DNA of 64,000 bases. Source: Diadema setosum (Eukaryota; Echinodermata; Echinoidea; Diadematoida; Diadematidae). Under the pieces are notes generated by a model that saw nothing but the letters and a program-made list of their open reading frames with translations, ran no database searches and was not told the DNA's origin. The stretch spans positions 6,678,715-6,742,714 of the forward strand of contig NC_092701.1 of NCBI RefSeq assembly GCF_964275005.1, given 5' to 3'. Numbering within the stretch: the stretch's first letter is position 1; every line of letters starts with the position of its first letter. The translations under genes and the position numbers were made by a program. Positions 19,901 through 31,281 of the stretch are shown here, one piece after another.

Positions 19901-20140
19901 CTACACTCTTAAAACATCCGGGGTCAGAACTGACCCGGAAAGGGTCCGTTGGGTCACACCCCGTTCCGGGTCAGAAATGACAAAGAATGGGGTCAGATAT
20001 GACCCCATTCAGAGTCATGAATTGGGTCAAGGTGACCCCATTCCGGGTCTTCAGACCAAATTCTAAATCATGTTTGACCCGTAACAGGGTGTGACCCCAA
20101 TGGACTCGGTTACGCGTCAGTTCTGACTCGCATTGTTTCA
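19901..20140. mobile_element. Palindromic MITE running into an assembly gap
   Basis: The left part has GGGGTCAGAACTGACCC and GGGTCACACCCCGTTCCGGG. The right part, read in reverse, has GAGTCAGAACTGACGC and GGGTCACACCCTGTTACGGG. These make long inverted arms around GACCCCATTC repeats. The right terminus abuts the run of N. Confidence 0.75.
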
Positions 20141-20240
20141 NNNNNNNNNNNNNNNNNNNNNNNNNNNNNNNNNNNNNNNNNNNNNNNNNNNNNNNNNNNN
20201 NNNNNNNNNNNNNNNNNNNNNNNNNNNNNNNNNNNNNNNN
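20141..20240. other. Assembly gap of 100 N
   Basis: Exactly 100 N, the usual placeholder for a gap of unknown size. It begins at the end of a hairpin-forming MITE. Confidence 1.
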
Positions 20241-20916
20241 TATTTCATTTAGTGTATATATAGGTGTGTATAATCTTGTTTTAATGTGCTCAAACTGATA
20301 TCTTTTATATTTATTAATATAATAATTTTTCAATTCCATGATTCATGATAATGATGCATTTGTTTTAGACAGGCTTAAAAATAAGGCTATGCTTTCCTGC
20401 TTCTCTCTTAACACTATCCAATATTCTGTTTTTCGTGTTTCTCATGAAAGTTGTAGTAATACTAATTACAATGCTTTTATGTAGTCTTATTGTTTGCAAA
20501 CCTGAAACCTGATGTATTCAAATCGTTCTCTCACATTATCATTTTGCGCACGTCGACTTTTGCACTCTCACAAACAATGGCTTTTACTCCACCATTCATG
20601 AACGCATATCACTGAAAAAAAAAAAAAAAATGTTTTGGGTATAACACTTTTTCAAAACATGTATAAAACCATTTTATTCAAAGCCAGTTTTCAAAATAAA
20701 TGTGTACACTTTTATAACATGCATACATTCTATAACATTTTTTTTTCACCTATCCTGTATAATGATAGATATATCGGTCCGAAGAAAGGTTCTACATTGT
20801 ACGTTGCGTCTATGTTGTTCGTGTTGGCCAGCTTTGTATAGGGCCTAGGCCTATACATATTCCAGTTCTAGCTAATACCGACTAGCACTTCAGATGCCCT
20901 TATTCACAATTAACTC

Positions 20917-21006
20917 TTTATCTTGTTTCGTGCATATAATTGTTTATCTTGTTTCGTGCAGATATTTATCTTCGTGCAGATCTTTATCTTGTTTCGTGCA
21001 GATAAC
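20917..21006. repeat. Short tandem repeat (TTTATCTTGTTTCGTGCAGA)
   Basis: Four imperfect units of 18-24 bp. Confidence 0.8.
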
Positions 21007-21639
21007 TCAAGATGACCAATGAGCTTGGGATAACTTCCACAGTGAGGGTATTAGCTCGTGTGACACCAAACAACAAACAACGGCAATCGTGCTTTCGGTG
21101 AAAATATAAGTAATACATAGGCCTACTTTGCATTAACCCCCCCCCCCCCCAAAAAAAAAAAAAAAAAAAAATGCAATAGAAAACTATCCTCCACATCAAA
21201 TTTCGGAGACCGTAAGAAAAAGAAAACTTTTATTAGGTAGTCTACTTGGGTGTTTTCATATACTTCAGAAGTGGGTGGGGTAAAGGAATGCGAGTGAAGA
21301 TATGAGTACAGAGTAATCCAAGAGCTCAAACTTACGACCAGTTGAACCGCAAGGGTCCGCCGCACGCTAGATGGTTGGTCCCTAAACCAGTCGACAGAAA
21401 TCGGCGATCAACCTCATGAATACAGTTGTCTGTATCTACATGTACTGCGAAAAATGCAGTTTCATTCAGCCGCCGTGTGCCGGTTGAATGACTGGACAAG
21501 AATAAAGAAGATAGCGAGCATTAAGACGATTCATGATGCAAACGATTTCATCAAGGCTGAGGTCACGTTTTTTTTTCTTCCAAACTTACTTAATTACTTA
21601 CTTACTTGGAGCTTACTTGGATGTAGAGAAGTATAAAGC

Positions 21640-21800
21640 GTTATTTGCCCCTCCCCAGGTTTCACTATCCCAAGCCTCTATGGGCTGTACTTTAGGGATG
21701 TTGTATCAGTGTTTCTCAAGGATAGTTTTGAACTGGTTTACACTTGATGCTGCAATCGCTGTGTCTGGCAAGGAGTTCCAGTTGTTACAAAATTACTGCG
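21640..21800 (-). mobile_element. LINE C-terminal fragment
   Basis: The minus strand reads FCNNWNSLPDTAIAASSVNQ followed by FKTILEKH and a stop. This is the WNSLP...VNxFKxxLDKHW block that ends CR1/RTE-like LINE proteins. Only this tail is recognisable. The rest was lost by 5' truncation or lies under the G-run repeat at 21805. Confidence 0.68.
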
Positions 21801-21804
21801 TTCA

Positions 21805-22200
21805 GAGCATGGCCGGCGGATTCGGGGGGCCGTGGGGGTTCGCCCCCCCCCCCCCCCCCCACTTTCTGTGCACCAGATAGAGGAAGGGCCCACTTTGGGG
21901 CCCCCCACATTTTTTTAAACCGGAAGTACGTAAGTGGCACTAAAAAGAAATAATAACAGAGATTTTGCTGAAGACCCTTTTTTATTGCTTAAGTGGCACT
22001 AAAAAGAAATAATAACAGAGATTCGCTGAAGACCCTTTTTTATTGCTTGTCAGCTGAAGAAACCCGGAACTGGAAGTGGAAGGGGAGAGATAAGGTGAGG
22101 ACTATGAAGCTCATGAAACCCGGAAGTGGGTCCCCCACTTTGGAAAACGCTCGAAGCATGTATCTACGCATCTACAGTTGTACGTCGGTACTCAGCAAAG
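21805..22200. repeat. G/C-run dispersed repeat with a ~57-bp internal duplication
   Basis: It begins GGCCGGCGGATTCGGGGG, has long C runs, and repeats GTGGCACTAAAAAGAAATAA and GAAGACCCTTTTTTATTGCT in two adjacent units (about 21931-21990 and 21991-22048). The words CCGGAAGT and CCCACTTTG recur, as in the related repeat at 30000-30300. Confidence 0.65.
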
Positions 22201-22213
22201 TCCAATCCTGGAT

Positions 22214-22244
22214 ATGATGCTAAGGATCATATCCTTAGCATCAT
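22214..22244. repeat. Perfect 14-bp hairpin
   Basis: Arms ATGATGCTAAGGAT and ATCCTTAGCATCAT with a 3-base loop. Function unknown. Confidence 0.9.
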
Positions 22245-24235
22245 TGGGATAGAGATGTCGGGCTAACAGATATGATCCGAACGATATAGGGTCAAATCTG
22301 TTCGTTTATATTTTCATGAAAGGAGAATTTGTTAAAGAAAATTAAAGGTATTGTTTACCTAAAGTTGTGAACAGTGATTTAAAGGTATTCAAGATATCAC
22401 TTTTGATGCATTAGTGTAGGTCAGTTATATCACAAAGCATCCTACCATATACATTTTTTTTTTAAATAAAGCCTAAAATATAAGGAGATATCACTCTTTT
22501 TTTTTCCATTAAACCATACCTTCAGACGGTTTAGTTTGGAAACATTTCATTATAACTACCGGTACTGTTCACATTATGTATATTTAACAATCCTTAGCAT
22601 CGATTATGCATGGTTCAAATTTTTACATTGGTTGTTTATGGGGTCATTCCATGGGGTTGGGTCTTCTCTAGATTTTCATGTTGTGCAGGGAATGAAAGTC
22701 ATATTCTGAGAATTTAGCAAACAATTGTCTGTGGTTTGCAGTTATTCTTGAAGAGAAATGTGTGAAGAATTATTTGATAAAAAAAAACAAGCCTGTGTAC
22801 AAATGTATTTTGTCTATGACTGTTTCACTAATGATGTCCCATGGTTTTTTGTGGTTTATGTTGTGACATAAATATATGCCATTTTCATGGCAATGTAAAA
22901 CAGGAATATACAACCTTTCAGCATTATGCCTATCATAATTAAGAGAGGCAAGGTGACTTCTACAAAGACTATAAGGCACATAAACATTTGTAACAAAATA
23001 AGAACACCAGAGCATCTTCAAGCAACCTCATACCTATGTTACAAACGATGTCCATGGCAATTTTTGTTGTAACATAGGTATAGCATGGTTTTACATACAC
23101 TTCCAATCATGATATGATTACAAACTTTATTTCTATAATGAGATTTATATTTCAGAAGTATTCTTATCCAAAAATTAGCATCAAAATCCTCCAAATAAAC
23201 GAGAAAATACGGAACATATCACTGTACTTCAGTGCGATGTCCGGCTCTTCGTGTAACGTAGGTATGGAAAGACGCGTCTCACGATAAAAAGAAGAGCTAC
23301 TAACTTCAGCAATCGTATTCATGTCACTGGCAGTCCTCCCCCAATGGCAGAAAAACTAATCACAGCCAATATACACCTACCTGGACAGCGCAAGATCTGT
23401 TTTTCCTGCCGTTGTCCATGTAACGTAGGTACAGGAGTTTTAATGTTTCTGATGTCAATTGGTAAGCTTTTACGCTATTTTACAAAAATAATAACATTTG
23501 TCATATTCTGCAAATCTATTAGAGGAAAAAAAACGACATCTAAACCTCTGAACTGGCCAAAAATACTGTGGACGATGATACTGTAGTCCCACATACTGAG
23601 ATATTTGTTACAGGTTCATGTTTATAATTTTGATCGCCAAATTTTCCGTCCATGCCGGTCTCTGCAAAAGGAGCATATAATTCCTCTCTTAGAAAACCAT
23701 ACAAAAGTATATCAGTGTATCTTCACTGCAATATAAATTTGTTTTACCTCCCGATTATTGTGAATTTTGGACCCTTTTGTCATAAGGTATCTACCAAGGT
23801 AGATGTGCTAGAGTTAGTATTAATCACTATATACTAGTTGGAAAACGTAGATGTCCAGACTGCATCTGAACTAGAGAAACTAGAGTTTGCCTTATTTTGC
23901 TGGTGATATTGAGGGAACTAGGAGCTGTGAAATTCTTTCTCTTTAACAGATTTACTTCGAAAATGTAAATGTTTTCCTTCCAAGATTTCACTGATCTGTT
24001 AATTATGCTCTGATGAAGTTGTTAACATTTCACAAGGATTCACCATTTCCATTCCATGTTCACCCACTGTGAAGTCTCAAAGCTAAAATGCCAGTGTCCT
24101 ATTCAGTTTGGGTGGGTAGTGGGTAGGAAAGGCTTCAATAAAATTATGAACCCCAATCAAAATTGGGCTATCATTGCTCTACACTATCATTCAAAAGAGG
24201 GCGACAATTTCGATGGGGGATGAATATAAAATAGG

Positions 24236-24330
24236 GCCTAGTATTATTTTGGAGTCTATTAAGGACCATAACCGTAACCCTGACCCTAGCCCTAACCTTA
24301 GCTAGGACACTGGGGGCAGCGACCTGCCCT
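24236..24330. repeat. Telomere-like CCCTAA words within the 3.2-kb element
   Basis: CCCTGACCCTAGCCCTAACC sits beside CACTGGGGGCAGCGACC. It resembles the interior of the MITE at 17811-17988 but without clear terminal repeats. Confidence 0.45.
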
Positions 24331-24669
24331 TCCTAGCTTACATCAAAACAAGTTTTTAGCATAGAGTATGAAAATGATATTTTCCTATGTTTTACATGCT
24401 ATATTATTATTATTATCAATATTTACATCATTTTAAGCATAACCCATTTTTTTTTTCCAATTTTGGTGGGAGGTACACATGGAACTCTAGCTAATGGGTA
24501 TGCCAAGAGGTAGAAATGTAAGCAAAATTGTTACAATTATTTAATTCCATTCATAAACACACAGATACATCAACAGGAATATATAGTCAATCCCGACAAA
24601 AATTTTCTTTTAATTTTTTTAATTTTATTTCTCTTTACACCTTTTGTTCAGTTTGTTGATGAATCTGCC

Positions 24670-24945
24670 ATGGCTCCTCCTCTGCCACCGCTACATTTTA
24701 AACTACATGAAAGAGTGAAAAGGACACATCCACAGCACTCCACAAACAGAGAGGAAGCCAACAAAGCAACACCCAAGAAGAGCGAATGTAACAAACTAGA
24801 CAAGAAGAAAACTGCACAGAGGGAAAATGGACAGAAGAAAAACAAAAATCGAGGGCTAAATGGACATTGGACAAAAGAGCAGAAATTAATTTCAAACAAA
24901 GAACATGGAGAAGACAAGAAGACTTGTATGATTTCTCTTTATTAG
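24670..24945 (+). CDS. Lysine-rich 91-residue frame inside the 3.2-kb element (doubtful)
   Basis: ATG at 24670 opens MAPPLPPLHFKLHERVKRTH, then a strongly basic, low-complexity stretch rich in K, N and E (KKTAQRENGQKKNKNRGLNG) and a C-terminal CMISLY. No family was recognised. It sits between the two motif clusters, where a gene of the element would be expected, but its length and composition do not exclude chance. The sequence just upstream (24600-24660) is T-rich and could equally be an intron end. Confidence 0.25.
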   Translation: MAPPLPPLHFKLHERVKRTHPQHSTNREEANKATPKKSECNKLDKKKTAQRENGQKKNKNRGLNGHWTKEQKLISNKEHGEDKKTCMISLY

Positions 24946-25932
24946 TTTTCTTAGTTAGTTAACAACTAGTTGATGATGCTGTTAGTGTATATAAGGTCAA
25001 ATTGTGTAAAGCTTCACAGTTTTCTTCTTCTTCTTCTGATTAAGTCTGCCTTCTTTCATTCCAGAGTTACAAAGAATTGAAGTCTGTGTAACATAGGTAT
25101 TGTTCCACAGGTGTGCAGTAGATATAATTCCAAAGAACTGTTACAATAGTGTTATTTGTGGGAACATACATAAAGTCTATATGTGTAGGTTTTAACATCT
25201 CACACCACAATAAAGGAAATCAGTTGATATGTCGTAGTGTACCTATGTTACAAAGACATACTGTCCGTGTAACATAGGTAGTACACCGTGGGCGAGGTTG
25301 TTGTCTGAAAACCCCTGATTATAACAATAAAATCATGTTTTCACTTGAATACCCATACAAATCACTTGCTTCAATTGTGGTGCTTTTAAGAATATTGCCA
25401 TTGTGTCACTCTTGATGAAAAAGTTAAACCTTTGATTGAAATTGTTAATGGTTTGTAGAAAAAAAGATGTTAATAAAAGTGGCTTGCAGTTGACATCAGA
25501 ACATACAATCTTACTAATAATGATCTCATGCGCCTCTTAAATAACATGTTGATGTGCTATGGACGAAAAAAACGTGGATGTGTTCATTGTTATCATTTCA
25601 GAACACAAAATTATAAAGGATGTCAACAAATGAAGTCCATGTAACATAGGTATTTTGCATACCTGTTTACCCATGCTGACTGAAAGTGTGCAAAGTAATA
25701 AACAGATTTCTAGTGGAATAAGTTGAAGAATGGGAGTAACAAATCAGGGGGAAAAAGGAAATTTCAATTTACCCAACTTGAATTTTCAACTTGTATGTCA
25801 CAATTTCAGTCCCAACCCCATGGAATTACCCTTCTATCCCTAACTCACACTTTAGAACTTCATGTTTTGAAGCACTAATGCTGTTTTTGTTTTGTTTTTA
25901 TTTCATCTGCAAATGGTAAATTATGCCTTTAA

Positions 25933-26283
25933 GTCTGCACGTCATTAATACAACACCAAGCAGCAGGCGTTGCTGATGACATGACCATACGAATGCCATT
26001 TTATTATCATCATCATCATTTTTGTTATATTACCAATCATTATTTAATATTAACAGTTAATTTACTACTATTACCTTCACCAACACTGTTATCATCATCA
26101 TTATTATAATTTGTTTAATCGGCCATACATATTTCAGAACCTCCTGAGTGTGCACTCACACACTGGTGGGCTCTCACACGTAACAGGTATGAGATTCCAG
26201 GCATAAAAGTGCAAAAAATATATTCATGTGATTCCAATATTTAAGTCTTAGAATACACGCATAATGAAATAAGGTGTGTAGGA
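25933..26283. other. Non-coding stretch between elements
   Basis: AT-rich with ATT/ATC microsatellite-like patches at 26000-26110. No gene was seen. Confidence 0.4.
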
Positions 26284-26422
26284 CAGGGGCGGATCCCCGA
26301 GGGGGCACCCAAAATATTTCTGGTGCTACTTCCAGGTTTCATTTCACTTTTTATAATTTCTTTTGTTTTAACACAAAATAAAGGGGGCGCGAACCCGGTG
26401 TGCCCCTCTGGATCCGCCACTG
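26284..26422. mobile_element. Short MITE, CAGGGGCGGATCC family, copy 1
   Basis: Left end CAGGGGCGGATCC and reversed right end CAGTGGCGGATCCAGAGGGG. The interior has TTTCTGGTG and a CAGGTTTCATTTC word shared with the copies at 51644-51807 and 54018-54203. Confidence 0.82.
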
Positions 26423-26465
26423 TAGGAGGTATAATGTTTAATCAAAAAATGCGAAAGGGCATAAT

Positions 26466-28146
26466 GGTAATCATGTAGAAATGCACACCTGCCGTTCTCT
26501 TCGTCGTTTGTCAATCAAATTTTGTGCAGCTATTGAAGATGCTAAATTGAACCATATCAGAGAGTTTTCATGGAATTAGAAAGCCGAAAAGGGAAGGAAA
26601 ATGAGAAATCGGAGTTGAAAAGTACGTCGGTCGCGAACGTAGTCTCCGACGTAGTAGGTAGTGCATCGATTTCGCAGAGAACGATGTCAACGATTATAAT
26701 CGATTCTAGTAGTCTCTAATTAGCCACTTACTAACAATATCGAACGCGTACATGTACGACTCGAGCAATACGTGTAGGCCCTGCTTTCTTTTTCCTATTT
26801 TTTTTCTCATTGTCTCATTGCCACTATCATGATTATCGCTATTCAAATTATTGATACAGATTATTCGTACCAGGATTTAGTCGTCCTTTCCTTGAAAATT
26901 GTGGCAAGTATTGATTTTATCTTGACAAAAGTTGATAATAATAATAATAGAACTCTAATAATCTTATTTGAATAGCGTTGAAGGGAATAGAATGAGGTTG
27001 AAGGAAAAGTGGAAGAAAATGATAAGGCTATTAGAAGGAGGGAGAGAGAGAGAGAGAAAAGATGAGAGGGAAGTTGAATTCAAAGGGGATTTGTTTCTAG
27101 TAATCTAAATATAGGCCTAATAATACATTAATAATCTTAGAAAAGTGTACAATCATGTTTTAAATATGGTGGACTTCTTATAAAGTGTTCATTCCACATG
27201 TACCTAAAAAGATACTCATGGCATTGTGGAAACAGAATATTGAAATTGAAATATTATTTTTTTGTAATTGATAAGTTCGATTTATAATATAAATATTATT
27301 GTTTTTATGATTAGTATTTGTTTTTCCATTTCACCTTTTAATTATGTATACAAGAACTGCAAACCCCAATATTTGCTTCTGTTTTGTAGTAGCCTATAGG
27401 TATGTCCATTTTATTGTGCAATAATAATATTCATGATTTTTTTTAGTATTATCATTATTGATGGTATCTTTATTCAACAAATCATTGATTGCAGCCAGAA
27501 GCTGAATTACAAACGATTTTACATAAGTGATTAAGTACATACACAGTATTGCATAAATATACAGGTGTAAAATTACAAAATCCAAATAACACAAATGCTC
27601 GGACAAGACAAGAACTATTCAAAAAAAAAAAAACACACACACCTCAGTCACTATGATGGAGAATTTTCTTTTTATTTCATATATCTTTTACTAGTTTGTA
27701 CACGTATTATCCTTCCATCATTCAGTCAGCAAAAATGTTGACAGATATACAGTCACACGCAGGAGAAAATAAGCTAAAACGATAAAAAAACAGACGCATC
27801 AAGATCACTTTCTTTATTCCACTTTTTACCGTTGAGCCGACGTAATAATTGTGGTTAAACATCAAACAAGTGGCTGTATCACAGACTACAACGATCGATC
27901 ATCATCGCTATATCGCTCTTCTACATAATCGATCACCCATCAAGCTACGCCGACACAGCCGTCGATCGGCGTACTTTTCAGTCAAAATTACTTAAAGCTA
28001 CTTTTCTTCTGTAATTGGCTATGAAATTTCATGAAACCATCAGATATGGTCCATCTTGACATTTCTGATATCCACAAGAAGTTTTCATAGACAAATTAAG
28101 GAAGGAAATGGTAGGTGTGCATGGTGTGCATTTCTACATGATTACC
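26466..28146. mobile_element. 1.68-kb element with long terminal inverted repeats and 8-bp target duplication
   Basis: Both ends read inward GGTAATCATGTAGAAATGCA, and the inverted similarity continues, with gaps, for roughly 250 bp (GAAAAGTACGYCG, ATCGATT and AGCCACTT words recur in order). GGCATAAT flanks it perfectly on both sides (26458-26465, 28147-28154). The interior has no transposase-like frame, so it is non-autonomous. Long inverted repeats suggest a Mutator-like origin. An 8-bp duplication is also typical of hAT and P elements. The family stays open. Confidence 0.85.
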
Positions 28147-28366
28147 GGCATAATTATATGCTTTATGTCCAATTTCATTGCAAAGTTTACCGTTTCATTA
28201 ATTGATTTGTTTTTCCTCTATTTATCTATGTCACCTTGACCATCGAGTGGTCTTTCACTTTTTAACGAAAACCTAACAAAACAGAACAACCCACAAAGTG
28301 GACTATATTTAATAGTATTACTACACTGCAGCGTACTGCACTTTACACATACTGTCATACACTCAC

Positions 28367-28566
28367 CTATCGTGGCCGACTTGCGGAATTCTGTGTACCT
28401 TGCCGAGACTTTGAATACCGAAGGCGGAGTTGAGGGCATAATATCCACTTCTATTTGATTGCCGATTAGTGGATACACCCACCAAGAATTCATCATCGAC
28501 AACGTCGCAGAAAATGGCGCCGAAATAGAGCGCGGCGAACACGACGATAGTTGCTACCCTCGACAT
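28367..28566 (-). CDS. First coding exon of an unrecognised secreted protein
   Basis: ATG at 28566-28564 opens MSRVATIVVFAALYFGAIFC, a clear signal peptide, then DVVDDEFLVGVSTN, two potential N-glycosylation or turn-rich residues (NRS), and ends PQVGHD plus two bases at donor GTGAGT. I chose this ATG over one 33 bp upstream because it puts the hydrophobic core at the N terminus. Sequence composition is GC-richer than its surroundings, as for other exons here. No family was recognised. It lies on the same strand as and upstream of the heparanase exons, and heparanases begin with a signal peptide and a V-x-D-x-x-F-L-like strand, so it might be that gene's exon 1. The remaining residues do not support this clearly. 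Confidence 0.6.
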
Positions 28567-28935
28567 GGCCTCGTTGAAGAATCCTGTATCAGTATACACA
28601 AGCTGCTACGCAGTGATTCCAAGCGGGTTCTACCTGCTGCAACAGTATACCACCCTACTGGATCTTATTAGGTCCATGCTGGATCTAAGATCTTATACCG
28701 TGATTTTGTACAGGTCTTTGCGGCAGCTGATAAGAAGTTCATGCGATTATTTGTGTGACGTGTAACGAGTAAATCGAACAAAATCGGCTGCTCAAATCCT
28801 CTTTGATTCCTTAAAACTTCCATGGATTCCTCCGTGTTCAGCTTCCCTGATCTTACAAGCTAGCTTAAAGCGTTAATTCTGCGCAAGGTAGATTTACGGT
28901 TTTTGCACTACTGTCTTGGGGGAGAATTACAATCG

Positions 28936-28978
28936 CAAAGAGTATAAAAGCGCACTGCGTGCGCTTCTATACTCTTTG
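28936..28978. repeat. 20-bp palindrome with TATA words on both strands
   Basis: Arms CAAAGAGTATAAAAGCGCAC and GTGCGCTTCTATACTCTTTG differ at one position and enclose a 3-base loop. TATAAAAG on the plus strand and TATAGAAG on the minus strand face outward. It lies about 370 bp upstream of the secreted-protein exon, so it could be promoter-linked. A hairpin of mobile-element origin is equally possible. Confidence 0.85.
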
Positions 28979-29999
28979 GTGGTATAAAGCGTCTCTTCTG
29001 TGCTGACGTTATTCACTTTATATAATAGTGCAACTCTCCTTTTAGTGGTTTGGAAGGCGATCCAGTTAAATACCTTGAATTGTGACGCCTACACATAGAC
29101 GGTGACCTTGTCAAATTTTTCGTACATATATAAGTAGCCTCTCTCTCTCTGTTCCTTTCTCTACCGTCTCCACTAGTGCAACTTCAACTTCTAGCCCATT
29201 ACTGTCCCCCACTCTTCACTTTTTGCCCTCCTCACAACCCCCATATGTCGCTTCTCTCTTCATTTCTCCTCTTTCTATAGGCTCTTCTGCCAAACAACGA
29301 TCCGTATAAGGACTACTTATGTCACCGCAAATCTTTCTCCCTCATTTACTTCACCAATGCAAACCTTCAAACAACACATAAGTAGCCTCATCCCTATGCA
29401 TGTAATAGCTTCATTTCATTTATTTCATTTATCACATTTCCACACAAATTACGATTATAAGTAACATATCTTGAGATCATGCAATGAATAGTAACAAATA
29501 TTTGAAATTTCGGTGTACTATATTCAGACTTCATATTGTAATTTTCTGACAGAAAATAGACTTAAACCACTCCAGAGTATTTTTATATTGGATATATTTT
29601 ATTAGAATTCCACTGGTCCACACACAGATTCAATGTTTGTAATGTCTTTATACAGAAAGGGAGATATTCAAAGTTACTGTTATATCCAGTTTTGGAATTG
29701 AACTGATTAAAAAAAAAAAAAAAAAAAAGATATTACATTCTTCCACCAGAGGAATTTGGCAAACCATCGAAGAATTAAAGTTCAAACTGTGAATTTGTTA
29801 CTTACTTTTTAAGATCTAGAAAAAAAAGCTCTTCAAGTATTATATTATGACGCTAAGACGACAGTTTTTTTTTTTTAATATATTTCTTTTACGCGCTATA
29901 AGTAAGGCAAACCAATAGCAGAAATCAAAGCTTTCCTATCCACATTACGAACTCAACCGCACATAGCACTGTGACATGCATACAGTAGATAGATTCCAT
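28979..29999. other. Non-coding stretch upstream of the secreted-protein exon
   Basis: TC-rich low complexity at 29130-29290, a 19-A run near 29708 and otherwise AT-rich unique sequence. A TATATAAA on the minus strand at about 29016 could be a core promoter element for the exon at 28566, but this is weak. Confidence 0.35.
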
Positions 30000-30300
30000 G
30001 GCCGGCGCCACGTTTTTAAAAGTGGTGTGTGTGGGAGGGGGGGGGGGGGCACTTCAGACTTTCTGGTGCCCCTCCCCCCCCCCCCAAAAAAAAAAGAAAA
30101 AAAAAAGAGCGCAACTTTTGCATGGTGCCACTTTCGGATTTTAGTAGTGCCACTTACGCACTTCTGGGGGAAGAAAGTGGGGTGGGGCCCGAAGTGGTGA
30201 CACCTTATGTATTCCTTAGTGTAGTGTAAAAAAAAGTGTGTGTGTGGGGGGGGGGAGCCCCCTCAGCCCCCCCCCCCCCCCCCCCGTTCCGACGGCCCTG
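30000..30300. repeat. G/C-run dispersed repeat (MITE-like)
   Basis: It begins GGCCGGCGCCACG and ends in a long C run followed by GTTCCGACGGCCCTG. The interior has GTGCCACTTTCGGATTTTAG and GTGCCACTTACGCACTTCTG. It is related in style and some words to 21805-22200. Confidence 0.65.
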
Positions 30301-31043
30301 TATTCATCCATGCCATGCATGCCTAATGTTCGTTCTTTCAAAGGTTTGATCGTTTATCCGACAACAAAATAAGGTTCGTTAATCCAAAAGTAAAAGAAAT
30401 GGAAAGCCCCCCAAAAAACCCAAAATAGAACCAAAAACGGTGTTTATCATTTCAAATGTTCCTAAATCCGAAAGTAGAAGAAAGAAAGAAAGAAAAAAAA
30501 AAGGTTCCTTATTCCGGAGGTTCGGGTAATTCGAAATCGAAATAAGGTTCGTAATTCCGACCGTTTATTGACATGTTCTTTTTTTTCTTTTTTTTTTGTT
30601 TTGTTTTTTTATCAAACTGGGATGAAGGAACTTAACTTCAACTCAGATAAAAGAACTTTCGGAATAACAACGGAGCCACGAACTTTACTGAATATAGCTT
30701 TCTACTGTTTACGCTTCGTTTGTTTACCATTGCTTCACTGGCGTAGCCAGGGGGGGGGGGGGGCGATGGGGGCTGTCGCCCCCCCCCCCCTAAGATTTGG
30801 ACCGGGGATTTGGGAGGCGGAAAAAAATGCGTGTATACTCTATGCATGCACATGAAGTGGGTCTCCTTTGCAACCTTTCATCAAATAATTTCAAATATTT
30901 CACTCAAAGTGTGCACCAGATCGTTGAATTTCAATTCAAAATATGCAAAATCTCTCGTGCTTGGGAGGGGGTATCCCCCTCCCAAACCCTCCCCCTCTGT
31001 GCCTCTTTCCCTAGCTTAGTACACTTTTTAGATTTACAAAAAG

Positions 31044-31078
<35 letters not shown>

Positions 31079-31281
31079 TAATTCTGAGTGCACAAGGCTT
31101 ATCACTTATATTCCGAAAACTCAAGGTTCCCTCATGTATAAGGGGAATTTCCCCTTTTAATCGACCCTTTCCTCCCTCAGCCCCCCCCCCCCCCATCAGT
31201 TTTTTTTTTTTTTTTTTGTGATTTCCCAAATGTTGATTCCATCAAATATGCGTATACGAGATATCTCAATTTCAACCTTAA

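Larger units (their letters stand above)
22641..25831. mobile_element. 3.2-kb element with iterated 13-bp motif
   Basis: Ends GGGTCATTCCATGGGGTTGG and, reversed, GGGTAATTCCATGGGGTTGG form inverted termini of about 21 bp. Eight copies of TGTAACATAGGTA, two with one change, lie in two clusters. The left cluster is at 23031 (reverse), 23068, 23252 and 23419. The right cluster is at 25087, 25240 (reverse), 25268 and 25640. Several are preceded by GTCC. No transposase was recognised. A lysine-rich 91-residue frame lies between the clusters. The superfamily is unassigned and the target duplication is not resolved. Confidence 0.75.
22346..25928. mobile_element. TTAA-flanked MITE split by a 3.2-kb insertion
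   Basis: The left part (22346-22640) starts AGGTATTGTTTACC and the right part (25832-25928) ends, reversed, AGGCATAATTTACC. TTAA flanks both (22342-22345, 25929-25932). Without the insertion the element would be about 390 bp. Related copies at 36688-37054 and 50990-51234 run uninterrupted through the junction words TTGGTTG and TATCCCTAAC, giving the empty site. Confidence 0.85.

Noticed and set aside
21330-21440. Possible tRNA-like SINE on the minus strand
   Set aside because: A and B boxes are too poor, and no arms fold convincingly.
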